NCBI GenBank assembly: GCA_017537365.1
Contig: JAFYKZ010000022.1
Coordinates: 1 to 64,000 of the forward strand
Source: Clostridia bacterium
Lineage (GTDB): Bacteria > Bacillota > Clostridia > Oscillospirales > Acutalibacteraceae
Length of the DNA: 64,000 nt
Direction of reading: 5' to 3'
A model generated the notes under the pieces. It had not been told where the DNA came from. It made no database searches and saw only the letters and a list, made by a program, of their open reading frames with translations. Below, piece by piece: positions 15,111 to 24,074 of this stretch. Each line of letters opens with the position of its first letter. Position 1 is the stretch's first letter. The position numbers were made by a program, and so were the translations under genes.

Positions 15111-16045
15111 GCATTATTTTTAATTTTTATTTCTTTTTTCTCTAAAACCGCTTTCGGAACAGCAAAATTCACCGCTTCGGGTATGATTTCAATCGTGCTA
15201 TCGTTGCTGAAAATAAGCTCACCGTCCACCGAATAGGGTATTTTTTTATCAGAAATTATCCTGACCGATTTAGCTCTTTTATAATTGATATATTTCCTAA
15301 AACGTTTATCTTCTAAATGAAGTCCCTCTTTATAGGTGTTCATAAGCCTTAAAAAATTAAGACGGGAAATTGGGTTTATAACGCAAACCTCCATAAGACC
15401 GTCGCTATTATCTGTAAGCGGCGCAGTTTTATAGCTTCCTCCAACATGGCTTCCGTTACAAAATGTTGCAAGAAGTATTTTTTTGCCACCAATTTCTTCA
15501 CCGTCAGCAAAAACCTGAGCATTGGTTTTCATTCCAAAAAGAAAAGCCATTGCAACGCCAAATGTATATGCGTTTTTGCCAATTATCGGCTTGCGTTTTG
15601 CTTTAAACATATTCTTTAAAACGCATCCGTCTATTCCAAAACCTATCGCGTTTATGGAATATTTATCACCCATTTTAAGAACATCAACCGAATGATTTTC
15701 AGCAGTTACAAGCTCTTTAATATCAGAAAAATCCTTCGAGGTGCCGTAATATTTAATATAATCGTTTCCGCTTCCGCAAGGATAAACGGTTATACTGGCA
15801 TTGGAAAAACCGATAACACCATTTACAACCTCGTTTAAAGTACCGTCGCCGCCGCAAGAATAAAAGCGGATTTCTTCGTTTGTTTCAGATAAGGTTTCTT
15901 TTATAAAACGAGTTCCATCGCCTGCGTATTTGGTTGGATAAAGCTCATAATCTATCCCTAAATCAGCATTTTCAAGCAGTTCTTTTATAGCCTTGGTTGA
16001 ATCCTCCTTGCCTGCCGCAGGGTTTATAATAAAAATATGTTTCAT
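15107..16045 (-). CDS. YegS/DgkB-type lipid kinase
   Basis: A diacylglycerol kinase-like catalytic domain protein of about 312 residues. The opening H-I-F-I-I-N-P-A-A-G-K and the nucleotide site S-C-G-G-D-G-T-L-N-E-V-V-N-G-V identify the DAGK/LCB5 family, which includes DgkB for membrane lipid recycling. Further signatures are P-C-G-S-G-N-D-Y and G-F-G-I-D-G. Start: an upstream ATG (16078) gives an 11-residue extension, but AAAGGAA lies correctly before the ATG at 16045, giving M-K-H-I-F. It lies at the end of the nucleoside transporter cluster, 48 bases after the last permease gene. Lipid substrate uncertain. Confidence 0.9.
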   Translation of the reverse strand: MKHIFIINPAAGKEDSTKAIKELLENADLGIDYELYPTKYAGDGTRFIKETLSETNEEIRFYSCGGDGTLNEVVNGVIGFSNASITVYPCGSGNDYIKYYGTSKDFSDIKELVTAENHSVDVLKMGDKYSINAIGFGIDGCVLKNMFKAKRKPIIGKNAYTFGVAMAFLFGMKTNAQVFADGEEIGGKKILLATFCNGSHVGGSYKTAPLTDNSDGLMEVCVINPISRLNFLRLMNTYKEGLHLEDKRFRKYINYKRAKSVRIISDKKIPYSVDGELIFSNDSTIEIIPEAVNFAVPKAVLEKKEIKIKNNA

Positions 16046-16093
16046 ATAAAATTCCTTTATTTTGAAAGTAGCCGCCAACGGCGGCTACAAAAT

Positions 16094-17080
16094 CTATCTT
16101 TCCTCGCGGAAATAAGCTAAACCTAAGCTTTGAGGCGGTTGATTTTCCTTTTTATCGCGGATACTAACAATAACAAGCACCACAATAGTTACAAGATAAG
16201 GCAAAATCTTGATAAGCTCTTGGCTTTTATTACTAAGTCCCAAAATAAATGGACCTATAACATAAAGCGCGCCAAAAATAATCGAGCCGAAAACCGCAAT
16301 ATTGGGACGCCATACCGCAAATATTACCAAAGCTACTGCAAGCCAACCGAATTGGTCAAGAATATTATTCTGCCAGTTTGCCGCCGCAAAATCCATAACA
16401 TAGCAAAGACCGCCGAGTCCTGAAATAATTCCGCCGAGACAGGTAGCAGTATACTTATAGCGGTTAACATTGATACCTGCCGCATCTGCGGTTGCAGGGT
16501 TTTCACCAACCGCGCGAAGATTAAGTCCCACTCTGGTTTTTGTTATAACAAAAGCCACAATAACCGCAATTATTATGCCAAGATAGGTCATAAATCCATA
16601 AGACAGGAATATTTTTCCAAAAACTCCCAATTTATCAGCAAAAGGCAAGGTTGCGCGGTATGCTTCGCCAATTTCGGGGAAAGCCGCAATACCTGTTCCT
16701 CCCATTTTGCCGTTAATCAAGCTTCCTATGAAGTTACTAATACCGATACCAAATGTGGTTAATGCCAAGCCCGTAACATTTTGATTTGTTTTAAGAGTTA
16801 TTGTTAAGAAACAGTATATAAGCGTGGTAAGCAACGCGCCGATAATAGCGCAACCAAAAGTGATTAAAATGCTTACTATCGGATTAAAGGGTATGCCGCT
16901 TTTGGTATAAAAATATGCACCGATAATACCGCTTATAGCACCGCTTGCCATAATACCGGGTGTTCCAAGGTTAAGGTTACCCGATTTTTCGGTTATGATT
17001 TCACCGGTTGAACCTAAAAGAAGGGTTGAACTAAGTCTTACAGACTGCTGAATAAACGCAATTAACATTTCAAAACTCAT
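16094..17080 (-). CDS. nupQ: Nucleoside ABC transporter permease (NupQ-like)
   Basis: A 328-residue BPD_transp_2 family permease with about eight to ten hydrophobic helices. The segment L-S-S-T-L-L-L-G-S-T-G-E-I-I-T-E-K-S-G near the N-terminus and A-V-G-E-N-P-A-T-A-D-A-A-G-I-N-V near residue 190 are typical of the BMP-type nucleoside uptake systems (YufQ/NupQ). It works with the preceding permease, the double-ATPase and the BMP lipoprotein. Only 3 bases separate it from the previous gene. Confidence 0.9.
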   Translation of the reverse strand: MSFEMLIAFIQQSVRLSSTLLLGSTGEIITEKSGNLNLGTPGIMASGAISGIIGAYFYTKSGIPFNPIVSILITFGCAIIGALLTTLIYCFLTITLKTNQNVTGLALTTFGIGISNFIGSLINGKMGGTGIAAFPEIGEAYRATLPFADKLGVFGKIFLSYGFMTYLGIIIAVIVAFVITKTRVGLNLRAVGENPATADAAGINVNRYKYTATCLGGIISGLGGLCYVMDFAAANWQNNILDQFGWLAVALVIFAVWRPNIAVFGSIIFGALYVIGPFILGLSNKSQELIKILPYLVTIVVLVIVSIRDKKENQPPQSLGLAYFREER

Positions 17081-17083
17081 AGC

Positions 17084-18208
17084 TTAATCCTCCTTACCGA
17101 ATTTGCGGAAATTAACCTTATATCTTGTGAAAAATTCGCAAGCAATAATCGAGAAAATAACAATAGCGGTTAAAATATCGCCTATACTGTTATCAACCTT
17201 AAATGCCGAGGTTGCGAATTTACTGCCAACACTAAGGAAAACTATAAGAAGCGAAACAGGAATCATAATTATAGGATTAAACTTCGCCATCCAGGAAACC
17301 ATTATAGCGGTAAAGCCTTGACCGCCAACTATATCAGGTTTAATAGAATGTTTATCACCTGCAACAATCATAAAGCCAACAAGACCGCAAATTGCGCCCG
17401 AAATAGCAACAGTTCTGATGATTACCTTTTTAACATTTATTCCTATATATCTTGCGGTGTTTTCGCTTTCACCAACAACCGAAATCTCATAGCCTTGTTT
17501 ACTGTATTTTAAGTATATAAACATAAATACAACAACGCCCGCAACGATTAAAATATTGAAAATATAATTCATTCCGAATAGGTCAGGCAAATAACCGTAA
17601 CCTGTTCGCTCATTTAAAATACCAAGGTCGCTTCTGCCCGACCTATCCTTAATCATTATGAAATATGAAACCAAGGTCATTGCAACATAGTTCATCATAA
17701 GGGTGAATAAGGTTTCGTTAGTATTCCAAAGCGCCTTACAAATAGCAGGAATAACCGCCCAGATAGCGCCAACTAAAATACTTGCCAAAAGCATTATGAT
17801 AAGCAAAACCGTATTATCAACCATACCGCCGAATTCAAGCATACAGTATGCCGAAGCCAAGCAACCCATAAGCACCTGACCCTCAGCGCCGATATTCCAG
17901 AATTTCATTTTAAAAGCAGGGGTTACAGCCAATGAAATGCAAAGCAAAATAGCGCCGATATGAATTGATTCCATATACTTTTTATTTATGCCCATATTTG
18001 CCGCAGGAGTTCCTATAACTCCCTCATACATAGCCTTAAAAAGCTTTAAAGGGTTTTCGCCTGTAACCGAAATGATTAATAAACTACTCAAAACAAGGGC
18101 AACTGCTATTCCGATTAAATGAATTATAATTGATTTTGCAAAACTAACATCATCCCGCTTGGTTATATGAATAAGCGGTTCTTTCTGCTTGATTTTAATA
18201 TCAGCCAT
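17084..18208 (-). CDS. nupP: Nucleoside ABC transporter permease (NupP-like)
   Basis: A BPD_transp_2 permease of about 374 residues. The N-terminal helix leads to G-V-I-G-T-P-A-A-N-M-G-I-N and P-A-F-K-M-K-F-W-N-I-G-A-E-G-Q, a signature of the NupP/YufP branch. A second coupling-type motif, V-V-G-E-S-E-N-T-A-R-Y-I-G-I-N, lies near residue 240. Start: GTG at 18217 is possible, but AGGTGAGGG lies before ATG 18208 (M-A-D-I-K). Its start overlaps the end of the ATPase gene, suggesting coupled translation. Confidence 0.9.
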   Translation of the reverse strand: MADIKIKQKEPLIHITKRDDVSFAKSIIIHLIGIAVALVLSSLLIISVTGENPLKLFKAMYEGVIGTPAANMGINKKYMESIHIGAILLCISLAVTPAFKMKFWNIGAEGQVLMGCLASAYCMLEFGGMVDNTVLLIIMLLASILVGAIWAVIPAICKALWNTNETLFTLMMNYVAMTLVSYFIMIKDRSGRSDLGILNERTGYGYLPDLFGMNYIFNILIVAGVVVFMFIYLKYSKQGYEISVVGESENTARYIGINVKKVIIRTVAISGAICGLVGFMIVAGDKHSIKPDIVGGQGFTAIMVSWMAKFNPIIMIPVSLLIVFLSVGSKFATSAFKVDNSIGDILTAIVIFSIIACEFFTRYKVNFRKFGKED

Positions 18209-19739
18209 TACCCTCACCTCTATCCGTTTTGGTCATTAAAAGACCGATTTCTTCTTTGGTTGTGTTTCTACCGTCAACCACACCTGTTATTTTACCTGAG
18301 CCTATAACCATAATTCTATCGCAAAGCTCAACCAAAACATCGAGGTCCTCGCCAACAAAGATAACCGCAACACCTTTTTCTTTTTGCTCGTTTAAAAGAT
18401 TGTAAATCATATAAGAGGAGTTAATGTCAAGACCTCTTACAGGGTATGCCGCCATTAAAACGGTTGGCGAAGCGGCTATTTCACGGCCAACCAATACCTT
18501 TTGAACATTACCGCCCGAAAGTCTTCTTACAGGGGTATTCTCATTAGGGGTTACAACCTCTAAATCATCAATAATTTTAAGAGCCAAATCCTTTGGACGC
18601 TTTCTCTCTAAGAATACCGATTTTCCTTTTCGATAGCTTCTTAGCATCATATTATCAACAATATCCATATTGCCAACAAGGCCCATTCCGAGTCTATCCT
18701 CAGGAACGAAGGACAAGCGAACACCTAGTTCTCTTATCTGCAAAGGATTTTTATCTCTTAAATTCTCGGTTTTATCGGTTTTAGGGTTATTATATAAAAC
18801 CTCGCCCTTTTGAATATGTTGAAGTCCCGCAATAGCCTCTAACAACTCGCGTTGACCGCTACCTGCGATACCTGCTATACCCAAAATTTCACCTGCTTTT
18901 GCGGTGAACGAAATATCGTCAAGCACCTTAACGCCCTCGCGGTTAATGCAATCAAGGTTTTTAATAACCAAACGGTCGGCAGTATTTTTAGGCTCACTGC
19001 GGTCAATATTAAGGTCTATTTTCTTGCCAACCATCATTTCGGTAAGCTCAGACTCAGAAGTATTTTTAGTTTCAACCGTTCCGATATATTCGCCTTTTCT
19101 TAAAACTGCAACTCTATCAGACAGCGACAATACCTCATGAAGCTTATGAGTGATAATTATAATAGCTTTACCATCATCTCTCATTTTGCGAAGCACAGCA
19201 AACAATTTTTGAGTTTCCTGAGGTGTTAAAACCGCCGTTGGCTCATCAAGAATTAAAATATCAGCTCCGCGATATAAAACCTTTATGATTTCAACTGTTT
19301 GTTTTTCGGAAACACTCATTTCGTGTATCTTTTTGGAAGGCTCAACCTCAAAGCTATATTTATCTGCAATTTCCTTAATGTTAATCTCAGCTTTTTTAAT
19401 ATCGTATTTGCCCTCTTCTTTAAGACCTAAAACGATATTTTCGGCAGCAGAAAAAACATCAACAAGCTTAAAATGCTGATGAATCATACCTATTTTAAGG
19501 TCGAACGCATCCTTTGGAGAGCGAATAACAACCTCTTCGCCGTCAACGAAAATCTGACCCTCATCGGGATAATAAATACCCGAAATCATATTCATAAGGG
19601 TGGTTTTTCCGCTTCCGTTCTCACCGAGTATCGATAAAATCTCTCCTCGGTTAACCGTTAGATTAATATCCTTATTTGCGATAACACTACCAAAGGTTTT
19701 AGTTATATTTTTAAGTTCAATAGCCGCTTTATTATTCAC
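18201..19739 (-). CDS. nupO: Nucleoside ABC transporter, double ATPase (NupO-like)
   Basis: About 512 residues with two ABC ATPase domains in tandem, as in sugar and nucleoside importers. The first has Walker A G-E-N-G-S-G-K-T-T, signature M-S-V-S-E-K-Q and Walker B I-L-I-L-D-E-P-T. The second is degenerate: G-I-A-G-S-G-Q-R-E in place of Walker A, and L-S-G-G-N-V-Q-K as signature, normal for this family. Start: the longest frame has ATG at 19778, but that lies inside a stable hairpin; AAAGGAG lies 7 bases before GTG 19739, which I choose. Energises the two permeases that follow. Confidence 0.92.
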   Translation of the reverse strand: MNNKAAIELKNITKTFGSVIANKDINLTVNRGEILSILGENGSGKTTLMNMISGIYYPDEGQIFVDGEEVVIRSPKDAFDLKIGMIHQHFKLVDVFSAAENIVLGLKEEGKYDIKKAEINIKEIADKYSFEVEPSKKIHEMSVSEKQTVEIIKVLYRGADILILDEPTAVLTPQETQKLFAVLRKMRDDGKAIIIITHKLHEVLSLSDRVAVLRKGEYIGTVETKNTSESELTEMMVGKKIDLNIDRSEPKNTADRLVIKNLDCINREGVKVLDDISFTAKAGEILGIAGIAGSGQRELLEAIAGLQHIQKGEVLYNNPKTDKTENLRDKNPLQIRELGVRLSFVPEDRLGMGLVGNMDIVDNMMLRSYRKGKSVFLERKRPKDLALKIIDDLEVVTPNENTPVRRLSGGNVQKVLVGREIAASPTVLMAAYPVRGLDINSSYMIYNLLNEQKEKGVAVIFVGEDLDVLVELCDRIMVIGSGKITGVVDGRNTTKEEIGLLMTKTDRGEGNG

Positions 19740-19753
19740 GGTTTTTCTCCTTT

Positions 19754-19809
19754 CACTGCAATTCTGGTATGAGTACATCTATTTATGTGCCTATACCAGA
19801 ACTGCACTG
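19754..19809 (-). promoter_or_regulatory. Stable hairpin just before nupO
   Basis: Minus-strand arms at 19809-19793 and 19770-19754 pair over 17 positions with one mismatch and one G-U, enclosing 22 bases. The 3' arm ends next to the nupO ribosome site. It follows a separate terminator-like hairpin, so transcripts of the BMP gene would end in or carry two strong stems. Confidence 0.65.
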
Positions 19810-19818
19810 TTAAAATGG

Positions 19819-19850
19819 AAATAAGGCGGAGTACATTTGCACTCCGCCTT
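19819..19850 (-). terminator. Terminator between the BMP gene and nupO
   Basis: Perfect 10-bp stem AAGGCGGAGT/ACTCCGCCTT (19823-19832 and 19841-19850) with an 8-base loop, followed on the minus strand by ATTTCC. The short T run suggests partial termination, as is common after abundant binding-protein genes. Confidence 0.65.
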
Positions 19851-19862
19851 AAAATCAGTTAA

Positions 19863-21116
19863 TTATTCAGCAGGTACAGTAATACCATCAATAATTACAT
19901 TGAAATAAGGAGCAGATCTCTTCTCAGATTCGATGAAGCGACCGTCAACGATAGCCTCTGTATCCGGAACATAATCGCCTAAATCAACAACGTCTGCAAG
20001 ATAAGTTTTGAGCTCTTTGCCCTCAACGGTGAAGGTAGCGGTATCAAATACTTTGAGTTCGCCTTTGTTAAGCTTTTCCTTAGCAGCGTCAATAGCTTCC
20101 TGAGTTCCTGCAGCAGCATTCTTTGTTAAAGCGGTGAGCTGAACAGCACCCTCTTCAAGAGTTGCACAATAGTCAGCAGGGATAGAAGTACCGTCTAACA
20201 TAGCCTGAATCATCTTGGTCATATAAGGAACCCAAGAAATTTTGGAAGAAATGATAGCGGTGTTAGGTCCGATGTTGGAAGTATCAACATTATAAGCAAC
20301 GTTGGGGATACCAGCAGCTTCGCATGCAGAAGGAGCACCCGAAGAGTCAGCATGTTGGCTTATAAGCTTACAGCCGTTAGCGATAAGAGCCTTAGCTGCG
20401 GTGTTTTCTTTCTCGATATCAAACCAAGACTGAGTATACTGAACTTCCATAGTAACGGTTGGGCATACAGATTTAACGCCTAGGTAGAAAGAAGTGTAAC
20501 CCGAGATAACCTCTGCATAGGGGAATGCGCCAACATAACCGATTTTAGCTTCTTCTTTGGTGAATTTGCCGGCTTCGATTAATTCGTTGAGCTTCATACC
20601 TGCAGCGATACCTGCAAGATAACGGCCTTTGTAAATCTCAGCAAATGCAGTATGATAGTTGCCAAGACCTTCGATTTTACCGCGAGTACCAGTTGCATGG
20701 CAGAACTGAACCTTCGGGAACTCTTTTGCAGCCTTAATTAAATAGGGCTCATGACCGAAAGAGTCAGCAAAAATTACCTGACAGCCGGCGGTAACAAGTT
20801 CCTTAGCGGTTGTGTAGCACTCTTCACCCTCAGGGATACCGGTTTTCATAATAACCTGAGTATCTGCAATTCCAAGAGCTTCGCAAGCAGCATTAGCTGC
20901 ATCGATAAAGTTCTTATCGTAGGTGGAGTTTGCATCATGCAAGAAGATGAAACCAACTTTAAGGTCAGCCTTTGCAACCTTTTCGATTGTTGCCGGAGTT
21001 GTTAACTCAACTTCGTCAATAGATTGAACCTTAGTCTCTTCGGTTTCGTTTTCGCCGCAAGCTGCAAAGCAGAAAATCATTGCGACACAGAGAAGTAATG
21101 CGAGTAGTTTTTTCAT
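19863..21116 (-). CDS. BMP/PnrA-family nucleoside-binding lipoprotein
   Basis: A 417-residue secreted lipoprotein. The N-terminus is a lipoprotein signal (M-K-K-L-L-A-L-L-L-C-V-A-M-I-F-C-F-A-A-C) with the lipobox cysteine near residue 20. The mature protein has the Bmp/PnrA fold markers K-V-G-F-I-F-L-H-D-A-N-S-T-Y-D and G-Y-V-G-A-F-P-Y-A-E-V-I-S-G. These bind purine nucleosides and deliver them to the NupOPQ importer. AGGAG lies before the ATG. It follows xpt, consistent with purine salvage. Confidence 0.93.
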   Translation of the reverse strand: MKKLLALLLCVAMIFCFAACGENETEETKVQSIDEVELTTPATIEKVAKADLKVGFIFLHDANSTYDKNFIDAANAACEALGIADTQVIMKTGIPEGEECYTTAKELVTAGCQVIFADSFGHEPYLIKAAKEFPKVQFCHATGTRGKIEGLGNYHTAFAEIYKGRYLAGIAAGMKLNELIEAGKFTKEEAKIGYVGAFPYAEVISGYTSFYLGVKSVCPTVTMEVQYTQSWFDIEKENTAAKALIANGCKLISQHADSSGAPSACEAAGIPNVAYNVDTSNIGPNTAIISSKISWVPYMTKMIQAMLDGTSIPADYCATLEEGAVQLTALTKNAAAGTQEAIDAAKEKLNKGELKVFDTATFTVEGKELKTYLADVVDLGDYVPDTEAIVDGRFIESEKRSAPYFNVIIDGITVPAE

Positions 21117-21182
21117 TTTGAAAATCTCCTTTTTAAAAATTTGCGCAATAGTTTCGCTCTCTATCGCGCTATGTAAATAAAA

Positions 21183-21758
21183 TTACATCTGTCTGAAAAT
21201 GAGAGAATCGTCCGACATGCTCTCTACAATGGCAAGCGATTCAACCTTAATTCCTTTTGCTCTAAGATTATCGCCGCCCTTTTGGAAGCCCTTTTCAATA
21301 GCGCAGCTACAACCTGCCAGGGTTGCTCCTGCTTGTCCGATAATATCAATCAGACCTTCAAGCGCTTTGCCGTTTGCCAAAAAATCATCTATTATAAGAA
21401 CATTATCCTTCTCACTTAAATATTCGCGGCTGACAACAACATCATAATCCCTGCCATGAGTATAGGAATGAACCACCGTTTTATAAACATCGCCCGAAAT
21501 ATTTCCCGATTTATTCTTCTTAGCAAAAACCACCGGCACATGCATAGCCGCAGCAGCAGCCACAGCGATAGGAATACCGGAGGTTTCAATAGTTAAAATT
21601 TTATTTACCTTTGCATCACTAAACAAACGGGCAATTTCCTCACCCATCTGCATAATAAAATCAACATCTAATCTATGATTTAAAAAAGAGCCAACCTTTA
21701 AAATATTGCCCGGCAAAACCGAGCCTTCTTTTATAATTTTTTCTTCGAGAGCTTTCAT
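21183..21758 (-). CDS. xpt: Xanthine phosphoribosyltransferase
   Basis: A 191-residue purine salvage enzyme converting xanthine and PRPP to XMP. The PRPP-binding motif V-L-I-I-D-D-F-L-A-N-G-K-A is at about residues 123-135. The F-L-N-H-R-L-D-V segment near residue 27 is specific for the Xpt subgroup. Length is normal (about 190). It heads the purine uptake cluster. A guanine riboswitch is often found before xpt in Firmicutes, but the short leader here shows none. AAAGGAGG lies upstream of the ATG. Confidence 0.95.
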   Translation of the reverse strand: MKALEEKIIKEGSVLPGNILKVGSFLNHRLDVDFIMQMGEEIARLFSDAKVNKILTIETSGIPIAVAAAAAMHVPVVFAKKNKSGNISGDVYKTVVHSYTHGRDYDVVVSREYLSEKDNVLIIDDFLANGKALEGLIDIIGQAGATLAGCSCAIEKGFQKGGDNLRAKGIKVESLAIVESMSDDSLIFRQM

Positions 21759-21797
21759 AATTAAAGGCGACCTCCTTTTACCATTAAATACACATAT

Positions 21798-21826
21798 ATA
21801 TTATCATATTGATAGCTTAAAGTCAA
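21798..21826 (-). promoter_or_regulatory. Sigma-A promoter for the xpt-nup cluster
   Basis: Minus strand TTGACT (21826-21821), 17 bases, TAATAT (21803-21798). Start of transcription near 21791, leaving only about 33 bases of leader, too short for a purine riboswitch. Confidence 0.6.
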
Positions 21827-21877
21827 TAAATTATACGACTTTTTTCGTTTATTTTTGCAAACATTTTATTGCTGTTC

Positions 21878-21906
21878 GCATTATTAAGGATTTTTAAAGC
21901 ATACTA
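21878..21906 (+). promoter_or_regulatory. Possible sigma-G (forespore) promoter
   Basis: CATACTA at 21900-21906 equals the -10 consensus of sigma-G in Bacillus and Clostridia, and GCATTA at 21878-21883 resembles its -35 with a 16-base spacer. It lies 25 bases before the ATG of a gerA-type gene, where sigma-G control is expected. No sigma-A promoter competes nearby. Confidence 0.5.
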
Positions 21907-21930
21907 ATTTTAAAACGAAAGGGTGGTTTT

Positions 21931-23421
21931 ATGTCGGGCAGAACAAAAGATTATCAAAACGAGAAATTAACAGGAAATCTAAGCTTAGATATAGCCATTT
22001 TCAAAGAAATTTTTAAAAACGAATCAGCATTAAGAATTAAATATATCCGCTCGCGCAATAAGGTAAATTACGACTGTGCTCTGATTTATATAGACGGTAT
22101 GATAAACGGCACTCAAATTAACGATTCGATTATAAAACCTATTATAACGGTTGATGCTATGCCCGACAGCGAAGATTTAACCGAATACATCGAAAAACAG
22201 GTGCTTTTTGCAAGGGATATTAAGAAAAAATCGCTTGTTTCGGATATTTTAGAGGGTGTTCTTTACGGCGAAGTTTTGCTTTTGATATCGGGAAGTCTTG
22301 AAGCCCTGCTTATTGATTCAAAGGGCTGGCGCACAAGAGGAATTTCCGAGCCGAAAAATGAAACTGTTTTGCAAGGTCCGAGAGAGGGGTTTGACGAGGC
22401 GGCGCTTTTGAATGTTGCAATGATTAGAAGAAAGCTCCAAACCCCTGATTTTTGCACCGAAATGCTGAGAATAGGCAGACGAAGCTCAACCATCGTTTTT
22501 ATATGTTATCTGAATACTCTTACCGATAAAAAAATATTATCCGAGCTCAAACGCAAACTTGAAAAAATAGATATAGACGGTATTTTAGATTCAAACTATA
22601 TATCCGAGCAGATAAGAGCTGATAAATTTTCTCTTTTTTCCACTATCGGCTCAACCGAACGACCCGATATTATTGCTTCAAAGCTTTTAGAAGGCAGAAT
22701 TGCGGTTGTTGTTGACGGAACTCCCGTAGTGCTTACTCTGCCTTACCTTTTCTCAGAAAACTTCCAATCAGACGAAGATTATTATCTGAATTTCCTTTTT
22801 GCGTCGTCGGGCAGAATTTTAAGATATATAAGCTTTTTTCTTTCAATCAGTATCCCCGCAATATTCATAAGCCTTTTAGCTTTTCACACTTCTCTTTTAC
22901 CCACCTCACTTGCAATAGCAATAGCAAGACTAAGGGGCGGAGTGCCTTTTTCACCTTCAACCGAATGTATAATTATGCTTTTTGTTTTTGAAGCTCTTAG
23001 AGAAGCAGGACTTCGAATGTCTCAAAACTTGGGGCACACGCTGAGCGTCGTAGGCGGTTTGGTTGTAGGTCAGGCGGCGGTTGAAGCTAGAATTATAAGC
23101 ACGCCTATGCTTATCGTTATTGCTCTTAGCGGAATTTGCGGTCTTATGGTGCCGAAACTCAGAAGCGCTGTATTATATCTCAGAATTGCCCTTTTAATAG
23201 CTTCCGCTCTTTTCGGGCTTTACGGATTTTTTATCGGTATCAGTATTATAATTATGCATATAATTTCGCTCTCTTCTTTCGGCGTTGATTATACTGTATC
23301 CCTTAGAAAATCGAGCTTTCAATCGCTTAAAGACACTATAATCAGAGCCGATTTCAAAAAAATGCTTACCAGACCTCTATTTAATTTTAATTTAATCAGA
23401 CAAAAAAGGTATAAAAAATGA
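21931..23421 (+). CDS. Spore germination protein GerA family, A subunit
   Basis: A 496-residue inner spore membrane protein of the GerAA/SpoVAF family, part of nutrient germinant receptors. The N-terminal soluble region (about 1-270) carries the S-A-L-R-I-K-Y-I opening and G-V-L-Y-G-E-V-L-L-L. Several hydrophobic helices follow from about residue 295 to 455, with the family block G-P-R-E-G-F-D-E near 148 and L-G-H-T-L-S-V-V-G-G-L-V-V-G-Q-A-A-V near 370. AAAGGGTGG precedes the ATG. It is followed by gerC-like and gerB-like genes with 4-base overlaps, a compact receptor operon. Confidence 0.92.
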   Translation: MSGRTKDYQNEKLTGNLSLDIAIFKEIFKNESALRIKYIRSRNKVNYDCALIYIDGMINGTQINDSIIKPIITVDAMPDSEDLTEYIEKQVLFARDIKKKSLVSDILEGVLYGEVLLLISGSLEALLIDSKGWRTRGISEPKNETVLQGPREGFDEAALLNVAMIRRKLQTPDFCTEMLRIGRRSSTIVFICYLNTLTDKKILSELKRKLEKIDIDGILDSNYISEQIRADKFSLFSTIGSTERPDIIASKLLEGRIAVVVDGTPVVLTLPYLFSENFQSDEDYYLNFLFASSGRILRYISFFLSISIPAIFISLLAFHTSLLPTSLAIAIARLRGGVPFSPSTECIIMLFVFEALREAGLRMSQNLGHTLSVVGGLVVGQAAVEARIISTPMLIVIALSGICGLMVPKLRSAVLYLRIALLIASALFGLYGFFIGISIIIMHIISLSSFGVDYTVSLRKSSFQSLKDTIIRADFKKMLTRPLFNFNLIRQKRYKK

Positions 23422-24074
23422 AAAAATTTTTAAGTTTAAGTTTAATTGCCGTAATATGTTTTTTATCCCTGTCGGGTTGCTCGGGTGGGAATAAATTTTC
23501 CGCCGCAACCCATAAATACATTCTGTCCGCAATCGGTTTCGACAAGGAAAACGGCTATTTAACCGTAACGCTTGAAGCGGTTGTTATAAATTCGGAAGAA
23601 TCAGCAGACAACAGCAAAAGGGTTGTTATTTCGGGCAAATCAAAACGAGTATACGATGCCTTTAAACTAGCCCTCACCAAAGCGGTTGAGCCGCTTGAAA
23701 CAGGCCATTGCACAACCATAATCCTTGGAAAAAACATCAAAGGAAAATGCCTTGAAAATATCCTCATTTTTTTAAATGAAAAACAAAATGTTAACCCTGC
23801 AATAAGCTTAGTTTCAGCCGATAATGCCTTGAAGCTTTTAAAAACCGAGCCTGTTTCCTCGGTTGCAATAGGCTATGACCTTTTGAGTATGCAAAGCAGT
23901 ATATCAAGACATTTTAATATAAAATTCGAAAACCGCCTTTATAACTTTTTAAATGAAACCCAAATTCTTTTAATACCTTACTTTAAAATAAACGGTAAAG
24001 AGTATTGCTTAAAAAATGTTCATTTATATAAAAGCGAAGATTATACATTTAGCGAGGCGAAGGACCCAAAATGA
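23418..24074 (+). CDS. Short GerAC-family germination lipoprotein
   Basis: A 218-residue lipoprotein: signal helix and lipobox L-S-L-S-G-C with the cysteine near residue 21, then a GerAC N-terminal-type domain (Y-I-L-S-A-I-G-F-D-K near residue 36, V-V-I-S-G-K-S, E-P-L-E-T-G-H). Typical GerAC subunits have about 350-400 residues with a C-terminal domain that is absent here. The gene overlaps the A gene by ATGA and the next gene likewise, so it is intact as a reading frame rather than frameshifted. A naturally shortened C subunit seems likely. Confidence 0.75.
   Translation: MKKFLSLSLIAVICFLSLSGCSGGNKFSAATHKYILSAIGFDKENGYLTVTLEAVVINSEESADNSKRVVISGKSKRVYDAFKLALTKAVEPLETGHCTTIILGKNIKGKCLENILIFLNEKQNVNPAISLVSADNALKLLKTEPVSSVAIGYDLLSMQSSISRHFNIKFENRLYNFLNETQILLIPYFKINGKEYCLKNVHLYKSEDYTFSEAKDPK

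Noticed and set aside
21759-21797. Purine riboswitch before xpt
   Set aside because: The leader from the predicted start to the ATG is about 33 bases and lacks the conserved core; too short for the aptamer.
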